From NCBI RefSeq assembly GCF_038039535.1, contig NZ_JBBPHP010000017.1, forward strand, positions 62,001 to 126,000: 64,000 nucleotides of DNA, in the 5' to 3' direction. This stretch comes from Catalinimonas sp038039535. Lineage in GTDB: Bacteria > Bacteroidota > Bacteroidia > Cytophagales > Cyclobacteriaceae. The notes under the pieces are model-generated. The model had not been told where the DNA came from and made no database searches. It saw only the letters and a list, made by a program, of their open reading frames with translations. Shown here in pieces: positions 8,901-16,365 of this stretch. A program made the position numbers and the translations under genes. Numbering within the stretch: the stretch's first letter is position 1; each line of letters begins with the position of its first letter.

Positions 8901-10190
8901 GGCATAGCGATAATGGATTTGTTGCTTTTCCTTCTCAGTAAGCAGAGATTCTGCCGCTGTAAACACATTGTCATGAATGAAAAAGTACTCCTTTTCATCG
9001 GTATGCAGCACCTTTTCTGCCTGTAACTCCACCAGTGCCTCTTTGATTTGCGCGGCAGGCTTGTCCATGAGCTGACTAAGCGAAACCTCTGAAAAAGAAA
9101 ATCCCAGGCTGGCTCCTGTGCCCGCTATGGCTTTGCAGATAGCAGGCAGTTGGTTGAGACGACGAACAATCAGACGAATGGCATCCTGATTCTTTTGGAT
9201 GCGGGGTAATTTATTCCAATTCAGTTTCAGTTGAATGCCTGCCTCAAACTTCACCATACCTTCCTTTTGTATCCAGGAGATAATTTCCTGGGCTGCAAAG
9301 GGGTTACCGGCACTGGCCTGATGAAAGTACTCCAGAAAGGCAGACTTCTCATCTTCAGCAATTGTCCATTCCTCAGGAACCAGCTGCTGTAAATCTTCAG
9401 CATTAAGCGGTAAAATTTCCCATTGGTTGAGCTTATGAAACATCTGTAATTTGGCGAGGTAGGGTTTTACCTCTTCATATAGCTCAGCACGATATGCGCC
9501 TATCATCTGAACATTGGGATGCTCATACAACTTGAGCAGGTCAGCCAGCAGGTTGAGCGTGGTAGTGTCTATCCACTGCCAGTCGTCCCAAAAGAAAATA
9601 AGTTTGTAGCCACTCTGGGTAATGGCTTGCAGCATCTTATGAAAGAAGTAGGCAAACTGCTGCCTGGCCTGATTACCATCGTGACTTGACCACACAGCAG
9701 CATCGGCGCGCCGGGGACCAACCAGCCATTCAAGTTCTTCCAGTATTTCGCTGATAATATAGCCCTGCTTACCCACCGCCTCCTGGATGTTGGCTCTGAG
9801 CCGCTGAAGTTCTTCATCGTTGAGATATAGCAGCTGGTTGACCCATTGGGCAAAACTTTGCCGAAGAATGGCATAAGGCTTTCGCATGACTGAGGTGCTT
9901 CCTTTGGCAGATAATACGAAAGTCCCTTCTCCTTTCACCTCACTCAGTGCATGACGAATCAGGCTGGTCTTACCGATACCGGCAGCACCGGAAATAAACA
10001 AAAGATTAATATCCTGCCGGGGCGGGTGCCGAAGTGCCTGTACGATTGCCTGTAGCTCTGAAGTTCTTCCGTAGAGCGAAGCATACTGTTCCTGGATTAC
10101 ATTAGAATGAAAGGAAGACGTTTTGTGATGAACAGCTTCTGACAGTCCTTCTTTCAGCATATTTTCCATGGCAGAAGATTTTTTAAGCAA
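5925..10190 (-). CDS. STAND-type ATPase / TPR / GAF / HisKA_3 sensor histidine kinase
   Basis: A 1421-residue multidomain kinase. Near the N-terminus is an AAA/STAND ATPase with Walker A GAAGIGKTS (68-76) and a Walker B-like FFWDDWQWID. A long helical middle section (about 400-1020) resembles TPR-like repeats of the PknK/MalT type. A GAF-like region (about 1030-1180) and a coiled coil with KQQQQRRVEAMMEAQEKERKRIAEE follow. The dimerisation/phosphoacceptor helix contains ELHDHLGQ with His1236, then a HATPase_c domain with ELVHNVMKHA and DDGKGFD. No transmembrane helix is seen, so it is probably cytoplasmic. The start overlaps the alpha/beta hydrolase stop by 8 bp, implying translational coupling; the response regulator follows. 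No Ser/Thr kinase domain is present, unlike the related trifunctional proteins of cyanobacteria and myxobacteria. The signal sensed is unknown. Confidence 0.9.
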   Translation of the reverse strand: MLKKSSAMENMLKEGLSEAVHHKTSSFHSNVIQEQYASLYGRTSELQAIVQALRHPPRQDINLLFISGAAGIGKTSLIRHALSEVKGEGTFVLSAKGSTSVMRKPYAILRQSFAQWVNQLLYLNDEELQRLRANIQEAVGKQGYIISEILEELEWLVGPRRADAAVWSSHDGNQARQQFAYFFHKMLQAITQSGYKLIFFWDDWQWIDTTTLNLLADLLKLYEHPNVQMIGAYRAELYEEVKPYLAKLQMFHKLNQWEILPLNAEDLQQLVPEEWTIAEDEKSAFLEYFHQASAGNPFAAQEIISWIQKEGMVKFEAGIQLKLNWNKLPRIQKNQDAIRLIVRRLNQLPAICKAIAGTGASLGFSFSEVSLSQLMDKPAAQIKEALVELQAEKVLHTDEKEYFFIHDNVFTAAESLLTEKEKQQIHYRYALYLNRTVEWWGKHPQFLDMLNHLNLALPLLSAAELDALWYANWLGAKVYRKKMAFDKARQYFSYCLIHWPSERFIENSHPLYAQLPIFPDLSDHQQWRLQILLEIAECELLLQDFMTALSHTEEVLASTTDLLMRLHAYTLSLKICIALSNLRNAPEYLERGMQITEEVLQQYGIEIPDRDFEQYMHKLCMRIKKRMREKGIEAIKHYSINEDQAYQTMMHFVVQALPLVFFVHIHKSKCIALASLYLCMKKGYTPVTPALFASSVWAMSAQKDGVSSAIDLGNIALEMVQHEPYLHVRHAVYHLATLNFYNWQHHYLESVQKLDEVTQFSLEKGDLNYAVFCMTNARLFEIYLGTPLLRHEYAMPSLRQQHVHFVNRSHTAFVQYLSGRKAGFTEGRFVFSHSLIEEAKYNNNCRFHFSLVKAKLYFMTEQYDKALKNAQVCESTYQLYEAFQIGMEHDFYYALILTEMAYRKLNPPENWEEKVERKLNNFVQLATYRSGNFQHKVWLIKAGLAKCKGKQEQALKYYDKAQEEAEKQSFTSVAALASELAAHYLYSLGKKRKAGRYLQDALHFYESWQAEAKKEWLYNRYPDILNCVPFYHETVSSEKANVYEDIRQLSQSLQLTELVKSLLQISVQRTKAERGVFLLRQATGWKVLMDYVRGDWQMPATSLPQYLSQLPRHFIYEMLRQAKGDMVENTDTALSHSDHAYFTHHKVESAVGLPVLYQQQLMAYVYLEGVQEPAQVLENAVLQLIYSQAGVSLSHAGMYEDLQQLNAELKQQQQRRVEAMMEAQEKERKRIAEELHDHLGQMLSLVKLNFSQIEDYITGKFELFENTNQLLDESCQEIRRIAYNLMPPDIQHKTLVEVLETLLRRQAAVSALDIRFTHTDVPHELSDLLMINVYRVVQELVHNVMKHAQASHLTLDLEGTAEGLLLTVKDDGKGFDIDISTSGLGLRNIHSRVHLLKGKIEVHSASGKGTSYTIFIPHDGS

Positions 10191-11022
10191 AGTGCTCTTT
10201 TAACAAAGCATTGAAAAACGCTGCATTTTCATAAGATGCTAGATGGCCTGCCTGCGGAATGCCCACAATGGTACAAAGCTCATCCGCAAGCTGCAGAGTA
10301 CCAAAATAGGCAGGGTTCACAATCTGCTCCTCCTCTCCGTAGGTAAGCAGTACAGGTACGAACGAAGAACGGATCAGTGCTACCTCATCCTGATACTGCC
10401 CTGTCAGGGTATTCTGGATGAAAGTAGTACGGGCAAGAGAATCAGTCTGTCGGTAGGTTTTAGGTACCAGGCTCCAGGCTTCACCTCCGGGACGTATCAT
10501 GCTAAGACTTAGAGCCTCCAGGGCTTCTTCAGGAGCTTCTGCCTGAAACAGAATAGCTGCATGAGGATTAGGCAAAAAGGGCTGCCCCTGATCCCAGGGT
10601 TTTTGCAGGGGAGGAGTACCAATAGTCACTACCCCGCGACAAGTAAGCTCATTCAGGAAGGGCAGCAGTTCAAGAACCACATGGCCTCCCAGAGAATGGC
10701 CGATCAGTACAAAAGAAACTACTTTCTGCTGCTCCAGTAAACTCAGAAGTACCTGTCCATAGGCTGAAAAACTATAGCTACTCGCCGGATCAGCAGCTGG
10801 CTCAGATTGACCATGTCCCTGCAAGTCCAAAGCCAAAAGGTTGAAATGCTGCGCTAAGTCGCTATCAAATTGTGGCTTCCAGTATTGTGAGGATAAAGAA
10901 TTGCCGTGGACAAATATCAGCGTAGTGGACTGACCGGAGTAGTGAGAAGTGACATGTATGCGCTCCTTCCCAAGCAGTAGCATGCTCTCTTGCATAGTGG
11001 AAAATTTGATAAATGTATGCAA
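10183..11022 (-). CDS. Alpha/beta hydrolase, possibly a signalling partner of the adjacent kinase
   Basis: 279 residues with a complete alpha/beta-hydrolase layout: oxyanion segment FVHGNS near 38-42, nucleophile elbow GHSLGG with Ser110, an acidic position in TYGEEEQ (about Glu232, where Asp is usual), and His260 in QAGHLASY. No signal peptide, so cytoplasmic. The first Met is at 11022; Met10 or Met14 would remove a short non-conserved leader and could be the true start. It overlaps the histidine kinase gene by 8 bp, pointing to coupled translation and a shared pathway. RsbQ of Bacillus is a known hydrolase of this fold that works with a signalling protein, and a similar role is possible here; this is inference from gene order. 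It could instead be an ordinary esterase. Confidence 0.85.
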   Translation of the reverse strand: MHTFIKFSTMQESMLLLGKERIHVTSHYSGQSTTLIFVHGNSLSSQYWKPQFDSDLAQHFNLLALDLQGHGQSEPAADPASSYSFSAYGQVLLSLLEQQKVVSFVLIGHSLGGHVVLELLPFLNELTCRGVVTIGTPPLQKPWDQGQPFLPNPHAAILFQAEAPEEALEALSLSMIRPGGEAWSLVPKTYRQTDSLARTTFIQNTLTGQYQDEVALIRSSFVPVLLTYGEEEQIVNPAYFGTLQLADELCTIVGIPQAGHLASYENAAFFNALLKEHFA

Positions 11023-11406
11023 AAGAAGAGTATGTTGGCTCCAAAAAGGTTGGAAAATTTTAGCCGAAAAGAAGCTTTTTATGCTACAGAGAAAGATTAA
11101 AGTAAAGTAGCCTAAAAGAAGGAGAATAACTACTTAAGTTGTAAAGAGATACGTTTGCTTCAGCGCTGAATGAGGTATCCTTATGAAGCAATGATGAATA
11201 CATAAATCTATAAAGTAATATTACTTTAATAGCACAAATGATCTTTGTAATTTTTACTTCTGTAATTATCTCTGGTATTGAAAGTCAGCTTCAAAATACC
11301 GTGTAGACAGTAGATCATACACCCTCTATCGGGTATTCTTAAAGCGCTTTGTTCTTCTCACTTTTGTAGTGTGTCGTCTTAGGCGGCAACATTAACCCTC
11401 AAAAGT
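11023..11406. promoter_or_regulatory. Divergent intergenic region with palindromes
   Basis: This 384-bp gap separates the minus-strand hydrolase/kinase/regulator unit from the plus-strand lipoprotein/beta-helix genes, so it should carry promoters for both directions. It contains an 18-bp perfect palindrome at 11211-11228 and a second inverted repeat, ACAAA-tgatc-TTTGT, at 11234-11248, which overlaps a TTTG box. No coding region is seen. Confidence 0.6.
11211..11228. promoter_or_regulatory. 18-bp perfect palindrome, candidate operator
   Basis: TAAAGTAATATTACTTTA reads identically on both strands. It sits mid-gap between two divergent transcription units, only 5 bp from a second inverted repeat (11234-11248). 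This is where a dimeric regulator, such as the LuxR-type protein encoded at 5133-5780, might bind. An AT-rich palindrome could also arise by chance or form a cruciform. Confidence 0.5.
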
Positions 11407-12165
11407 ATGAAAACGATCAACTGGCTTTTTCTAAGCTTTATTCTATACATTACTGCCTGCACTACGCCTCAAATGTTGTTGCAGGAACCCCTCGCCAGCG
11501 AAGCTGCTCCTATGCCTGTAAAAGGCAGACAGGGCTGGCTCATTAACCAGAAGCTCTCTTTTGGCAACTACCAAACTGACAAAGTGCAGCGTGGCTGGAC
11601 CTTTAGCTATGGTATAGACTTGTTCTTGACTGAGCTGCAAGGTGCGCAGCAGAAATTTAGTTTTACGCTGGAAGATGAGAAAGGACAACGCTATACGGTG
11701 ATGAGTGCGCATCAGCTTAGTGGAGTTGTGATTCCTGTGGATCGCTTTACGCCTAAAGCTAAGCCTGCTGTGCATGAGCTACTTTCTTTTACCGTACAGA
11801 CGAAGGACATGATGGCTGCTACACTTTATGACCATCAGCAGCAGGAGCACTGGCATATGCTGATGATGCACACCGATGATTTCCGGAAGGACGGGAAGTA
11901 TGTGGGCCTACTCAGTAGTGAAGCCACCACTCCGATTCAGATTGTGCCGGTGCGTAAACTTGCCGAGCAAAAAAGCTGGGGTGGTGATATTGTAGGTTTT
12001 GATTTTCAACAGGATGGCCACTCGCTGGCAGCAGTAGAACTGCTAAACCAGGGGCGTGTTTGGATCAATAGTGCTTTGCCGGATGACATGCAGTCTTTAC
12101 TGGCTGCTGCCTGTGCCACACTTTTGCTACAGCAGGAAATTGAATTGCCCTCCGAACAGATATAG
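11407..12165 (+). CDS. Hypothetical lipoprotein, 252 aa
   Basis: A type II signal peptide ends at ITAC (Cys18). The mature protein is mostly predicted beta structure, with phrases such as GWTFSYGIDLFL, RYTVMSAHQLSGV and GGDIVGFDFQQDG. No family is recognised and no catalytic motif is seen. It is the first gene of the plus-strand unit after the divergent control region and lies 146 bp before the second PKD/beta-helix lipoprotein gene. Between them is an inverted repeat (12166-12276), so they may be transcribed separately. Upstream of the ATG is TTAACCCTCAAAAGT, a variant of the AACC leader seen before many genes here. Confidence 0.75.
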   Translation: MKTINWLFLSFILYITACTTPQMLLQEPLASEAAPMPVKGRQGWLINQKLSFGNYQTDKVQRGWTFSYGIDLFLTELQGAQQKFSFTLEDEKGQRYTVMSAHQLSGVVIPVDRFTPKAKPAVHELLSFTVQTKDMMAATLYDHQQQEHWHMLMMHTDDFRKDGKYVGLLSSEATTPIQIVPVRKLAEQKSWGGDIVGFDFQQDGHSLAAVELLNQGRVWINSALPDDMQSLLAAACATLLLQQEIELPSEQI

Positions 12166-12276
12166 TAGTGCGATAGTGTTAGGGTACGATGGTGTTATAG
12201 TTTTTTAATGAAGGTTTAAATATGCTCATTTAAATCATAACACCAAGAACCATAACACTCCAACACTATCGCACTA
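12166..12276. repeat. Imperfect inverted repeat between two lipoprotein genes
   Basis: TAGTGCGATAGTGTT (12166-12180) occurs inverted as AACACTATCGCACTA (12262-12276), a perfect 15-bp match. Further in, GGTGTTAT and ATAACACC are also inverted, so the whole 111 bp can fold into one long broken hairpin. It may stop transcription of the gene before it or be a small mobile repeat. No T-tract of terminator type follows. Confidence 0.7.
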
Positions 12277-12311
12277 TAATACCCTAATATAGATTAACCC
12301 AAATTGACAAA

Positions 12312-14252
12312 ATGAAACGCCTTTTTTATGTATGTTTCTGCCTGTGGGCGCTATCCTTCCTGCTGAGTTGTCAGGAAGGGGATGAAAATGAAAACCCGCA
12401 GCCAGTATCCCAGCTCAAAGCAGTGGCTGGAGAAGACCAGGAAGTGGAAATCAACACTTTGGTTATGCTGGATGGATCAGCTTCAGCGGATGGAAAAAAC
12501 AAACCCCATCATTATGCCTGGGTAATTAAAAGTAAACCGGAAGCCAGTGAGGCAGCAATAGAAAATGAAAATAAAACACAGGCTTCTTTTACGCCTGATG
12601 TAGCCGGTGATTATGTCGTTGAACTCAAAGTCTACAACATCATCGGCAGCGAGCATGCGGATGAAGTGAAAATTACAGCCAAAACTTCTACTGCGGAACC
12701 GGTTCAGGTGATCATTAGTGAAGATATTGAGAGTGAAAAGATATTATCCGACATTTTCACTGATCCTGCCAAAGCTGATTATCTGGTAACGGACTTGATC
12801 GCCGTGAAAGCAGGCTTAATAATAGAGCCCGGTGTCATCATCGCTTTTGAAGCCAATCAGGGAATGGTGGTTACTTCTTCCGGCTACCTGAAGGCAATGG
12901 GTACAGTCAATGATTCCATTAAGTTTACCGGAAAAGAAAAGACCGAAGGCTACTGGAAAGGAATAGTATTTAATTCTCCCAGAGAAGAAAATGAGCTGAA
13001 CTATACTGAAATTTCTTACGGTGGTGGAGAAGCACTACCCGGTATGGAAGCTGCCGCAAACCTGGCGCTGGATGGTGAGGCATATGGCTTTGTCAAGCTG
13101 AATCATACAGCAGTTACCCATAGTAAGCAATATGGTTTGTATGCTGAAAAAGGTTCTGACATGGAAATGGAAAGCAGTATCTTCCTGGGCAATGATATTC
13201 CTATCGCTATTCCGCTGGATTTGGCTCTCAAGCTGAATGCTAATTCAGAACTGGATCAGTCTAACCATAATCCTCGTATAGAAATTACTGAAGGCACAGT
13301 ACCAGCCTTAGAAGCTGTAACAGTAAGCAGGTTTGCCGGGGCAATGGAATACCTGATCAGCCAAAATGTAGAGATTTATGGAGGCTTACATATAGAAGCA
13401 GGAGTTAATCTGACTTTCGGGCAGGATAAGAGTCTGATAGTAAAAGAGCAGGGCTACATTTCTGCCAAAGGAAGCTTCTCTAATCCGGTCATTTTCACCA
13501 GTGCAGATCAGCAGCACGGACACTGGGCCGGTATTTTGATTCAGTCTGCGAATGATCAGAACGAACTGGATCACATTGACCTGACCCGCGCGGGAAGTAC
13601 CTTCTTACCTGGTATTCCGGTATATAGTGGGATAGCGCTGGAAGGCGATACACAGGCCAAACTCAAACTGACCAACAGCTTTGTGGGCTATAATGTAGGA
13701 GATGCATTGCACGTAGAGCCAGGAGCCTGGCTAAGCAGCACAAACAATCAGATCATTGATGCTCAGGGTGATGAACTTCCTGAAATTTTAAGAGGAAGCT
13801 GGCTGGATAGCTGGAGTTTTCAGAACAGCTATATCATTGACGATAAATTTTATGATACCAGCACGGGCCTATGGTTTAGGGGTGCTGTGAGCCCCTGGGA
13901 TATGGACCCACGTCCGGGTACAGGTTTTACTATTCTGGAAAATGGTGAATTTGTGTGGAATTATGGGCTGAGCACAGGAGTAGGCGGGTGCCAATCTTAT
14001 ACCGTGGAGTTTCTGCTAGGTGAAGTGAATACTGAGGGTAATACAATGATCTTTGAGCCTTCGGTACGCCGGAGGAAATACCATAGCACCTGCGAGCCTT
14101 CGCTTAACTTTGATCGGGATGAATCTACCGAAGCCTTTGCAGTGGCCTACGAAATTACTCAGGAGACCAGCGAACTGGGCAGCACCGTATTGAAACTTAC
14201 CCTGCATCATGATAATGGTGCTTACACCGAGTATTACAGACTTAAGCAGTAA
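12312..14252 (+). CDS. PKD / beta-helix lipoprotein with C-terminal lipocalin-like domain
   Basis: 646 residues; lipobox LLSC with Cys20. A PKD-like domain (about 30-130) has DGSAS and DVAGDYVVELK, nearly the same as in the paralog at 2730-4787. Beta-helix repeats follow to about 490, with IEPGVIIAFE, YWKGIVF and GHWAGILIQS. From about 495 the sequence changes to a beta-barrel-like domain (GSWLDSWSF, TGFTILENGEFVWN, CQSYTVEFLL) resembling small lipocalin-like lipoproteins. In the paralogous locus a similar small lipoprotein is a separate gene (2113-2577). Likely surface-exposed; a ligand or adhesion role is inferred. The cupin gene begins only 6 bp after the stop. Confidence 0.85.
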   Translation: MKRLFYVCFCLWALSFLLSCQEGDENENPQPVSQLKAVAGEDQEVEINTLVMLDGSASADGKNKPHHYAWVIKSKPEASEAAIENENKTQASFTPDVAGDYVVELKVYNIIGSEHADEVKITAKTSTAEPVQVIISEDIESEKILSDIFTDPAKADYLVTDLIAVKAGLIIEPGVIIAFEANQGMVVTSSGYLKAMGTVNDSIKFTGKEKTEGYWKGIVFNSPREENELNYTEISYGGGEALPGMEAAANLALDGEAYGFVKLNHTAVTHSKQYGLYAEKGSDMEMESSIFLGNDIPIAIPLDLALKLNANSELDQSNHNPRIEITEGTVPALEAVTVSRFAGAMEYLISQNVEIYGGLHIEAGVNLTFGQDKSLIVKEQGYISAKGSFSNPVIFTSADQQHGHWAGILIQSANDQNELDHIDLTRAGSTFLPGIPVYSGIALEGDTQAKLKLTNSFVGYNVGDALHVEPGAWLSSTNNQIIDAQGDELPEILRGSWLDSWSFQNSYIIDDKFYDTSTGLWFRGAVSPWDMDPRPGTGFTILENGEFVWNYGLSTGVGGCQSYTVEFLLGEVNTEGNTMIFEPSVRRRKYHSTCEPSLNFDRDESTEAFAVAYEITQETSELGSTVLKLTLHHDNGAYTEYYRLKQ

Positions 14253-14257
14253 AAATT

Positions 14258-14818
14258 ATGATGATCATTTCAGACGCCCGTACGATAGAAAATCCGCTGA
14301 TTGGCGATCAGGTCAGGTTGATTGAGTCCTGTGCAGAAAGCGGAGGTAAGCACACTTGGGTAGAAGTGCTATTGGCTCCTAAAGGAGGAAATGATATGCA
14401 CTACCACACTTCCTTTAGCGAAACCTTTGAAGTGTTGGAAGGCACTTTGGGAGTAGATATAGAGCAAGAAAAACTTCAGCTTCGGACAGGCGAAATTCAT
14501 ACGGTAATGCCCGGAGAGTTGCACCGTTTTTATAACCCTTCGGATACAGAAGCTGTAAGATTTACAGTAAAACTTACTCCTGGACATATTGGTTTTGAGC
14601 ATACCTTACAGGTAGTTTACGGGCTTTGCAGAGATGGTAAAGTAAACCGTAAAGGTATTCCCAAAAACTTTTATCACCTGGCGCTTATTTTCACTTGGGG
14701 CGATACCAATATCCCGGGCTTACTGAGTTATATCACTCCACTATTAAAATGGGTAGCTAGAAGGGCTGGCCGCAAAGGAATAGCGCAATCACTGATTGAT
14801 CAGTATTGCCATTGGTAA
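14258..14818 (+). CDS. Cupin-domain protein
   Basis: 186 residues, no signal peptide. Cupin motif 1 supplies H48 and H50 (NDMHYH) with E55 or E58 (FSETFEVLEG); motif 2 has PGELHRFYNP with H89. These are the usual metal ligands of a small cupin. After the barrel (about residues 20-110) comes a C-terminal part (about 110-186) ending in a helical, basic stretch (WVARRAGRKGIAQ) often seen in DUF-type cupins of Bacteroidota. The enzyme or sensor role is unknown. The gene starts 6 bp after the beta-helix lipoprotein and is followed by a strong terminator, so it is probably the last gene of that unit. Confidence 0.85.
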   Translation: MMIISDARTIENPLIGDQVRLIESCAESGGKHTWVEVLLAPKGGNDMHYHTSFSETFEVLEGTLGVDIEQEKLQLRTGEIHTVMPGELHRFYNPSDTEAVRFTVKLTPGHIGFEHTLQVVYGLCRDGKVNRKGIPKNFYHLALIFTWGDTNIPGLLSYITPLLKWVARRAGRKGIAQSLIDQYCHW

Positions 14819-14838
14819 ACAATCTGGTAGTTAAGTTT

Positions 14839-14889
14839 AGCCTTCTGTTTTGCTACACTATAATGTAGTATTTGCAGAAGGCTTTTTTA
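14839..14889 (+). terminator. Rho-independent terminator after the cupin gene
   Basis: AGCCTTCTG (14839-14847) pairs with CAGAAGGCT (14875-14883), with an inner weaker pairing CTACA...TGTAG, followed directly by TTTTTT. It lies about 20 bp after the cupin stop codon and closes the plus-strand unit that begins at 11407 or 12312. Confidence 0.88.
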
Positions 14890-15001
14890 TGCTGAGCCCA
14901 AACATAAGCGCCTGATCAGGTACTGAAAAGCCAAATATTTTTGTATTTTTTGAGATGAAGGACACAAGTCTGGATTTTCCTTAAAAACAACAACCTAACT
15001 A

Positions 15002-16225
15002 ATGGCAAAACTTGATCTCTCAGCATTCTGGTCTTCTTTTTCAGCCCACCTGATGAATACTGGAAGTACAGCAGAAAGTACTACTGTAGCTCCTGCTTCC
15101 AAAAAAACGGTTCCACCAATAGCCGCAGAGAAGCCCAGGAGGCTGCTTTCTATTGATGCGCTCCGCGGTTTTGATATGCTGTTCATTTCCGGTGCCGGTA
15201 CTTTTCTGATGTTGCTGGAAGGTAAAACGGGTTGGGCCTGGGTAGACACGATTGCCCTTCAAATGGAGCATCCTGCCTGGCATGGTTTTACCTTTTACGA
15301 CTTTATCTTTCCGCTCTTCCTGTTTATTGCAGGCGTTTCTCTGCCGTTTTCGCTGAACAAAGGTTTATCGCTGGGCATGGGTAAAGCAGAGATTTATCAG
15401 AAAGCTTTTCGCCGTATGCTTATCCTGATAGCGCTGGGTATTTTATACAAAAATGCTCCCATCCCTTTTTTTGAGCCTTCGGAGATTCGCCTGGGCAGTG
15501 TGCTGGGAAGAATAGGCTTCGCGGGTTTTGTGACAACAGTTCTTTACCTTAACTTTTCTTTTCGGGCAAGATTGGGCTGGGTAGGAGGAATATTACTGCT
15601 TTATTATGCTGCGCTCTTTCTCATTCCTGTGCCCGGTTATGGTGCCGGAGATCTTTCCTTTGAAGGTAATCTGGTAGGCTGGTTTGACCGCACATTTCTG
15701 CCCGGCAGATTATTACAGGGAACTTACGATGAGTTAGGGCTACTTACCCAATTTCCTGCCCTCTGTCTGACAGTGCTGGGCGCTGCTGCCGGGGATATTT
15801 TGCGCAGACAACAAAAGGATCATAATAAGCTACAGTTACTGCTGATTTCAGGAATTATAGGGGTAGCCTTGGGCCTGGTATGGAGTCTACATTTTCCAAT
15901 CAACAAGCATTTGTGGACCAGCTCATTTATCCTGCTTACCGGAGGAATGGCCTTTTTGGTCTTAGGCTTGTTTTTCTGGGTGATTGATATTCTCAAATTC
16001 CAGAAGTGGGCTTTCTTTTTCAAGGTAATAGGCATGAACTCCCTTACCATCTATTTAGCCTATCGCTTCATTGATTTTGGTAGTACCTCTCGTTTGCTTT
16101 TTGGGGGTATATATGCTCCTGCTCCTGAAGACTGGTATCCTGTATTTCAGGCGCTGGGTGCTTTGGCACTGGTCTGGTTATTCCTATATTTCCTTTATCG
16201 GAATAAGTTATTCTTGAAGGTTTAA
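15002..16225 (+). CDS. HGSNAT-like (DUF5009) membrane acyltransferase
   Basis: 407 residues with about ten hydrophobic segments. After a soluble N-terminal 45 residues comes the family signature RRLLSIDALRGFDM, then EHPAWHGFTFYDFIFPLFLFIAG. In human heparan-alpha-glucosaminide N-acetyltransferase a catalytic His sits in the equivalent loop just before the WNGLT..D segment. Family members move acetyl groups across the membrane to sugars; related bacterial proteins act in amino-sugar use. The gene is between the cupin terminator and the first ECF sigma gene, so a link to glycan processing is plausible but not proven. The start is preceded by AACAACAACCTAACTA, the leader motif shared with several genes of the glycan region. 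Confidence 0.85.
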   Translation: MAKLDLSAFWSSFSAHLMNTGSTAESTTVAPASKKTVPPIAAEKPRRLLSIDALRGFDMLFISGAGTFLMLLEGKTGWAWVDTIALQMEHPAWHGFTFYDFIFPLFLFIAGVSLPFSLNKGLSLGMGKAEIYQKAFRRMLILIALGILYKNAPIPFFEPSEIRLGSVLGRIGFAGFVTTVLYLNFSFRARLGWVGGILLLYYAALFLIPVPGYGAGDLSFEGNLVGWFDRTFLPGRLLQGTYDELGLLTQFPALCLTVLGAAAGDILRRQQKDHNKLQLLLISGIIGVALGLVWSLHFPINKHLWTSSFILLTGGMAFLVLGLFFWVIDILKFQKWAFFFKVIGMNSLTIYLAYRFIDFGSTSRLLFGGIYAPAPEDWYPVFQALGALALVWLFLYFLYRNKLFLKV

Positions 16226-16289
16226 ATTTTACTAATGGAAAATATGTGTTTAATATTTCCAAATAATACAGCTAATTTGAGTGCTAATA

Positions 16290-16316
16290 TTGAGAATTAT
16301 TGATTTTTTAAATTTG
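16290..16316 (+). promoter_or_regulatory. Candidate promoter of the first ECF sigma gene
   Basis: TAAATTTG at 16309-16316 matches the Bacteroidota -7 consensus TAnnTTTG. A TTG at 16290-16292 lies 16 bp upstream, slightly closer than the usual 19-21 bp. The predicted start site would leave a leader of about 45 bases before the ATG at 16366. Confidence 0.5.
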
Positions 16317-16365
16317 TGATTGCCAGGGATTTAAATTAAATATGTAAAAGAAGGAAGAAAACTGC

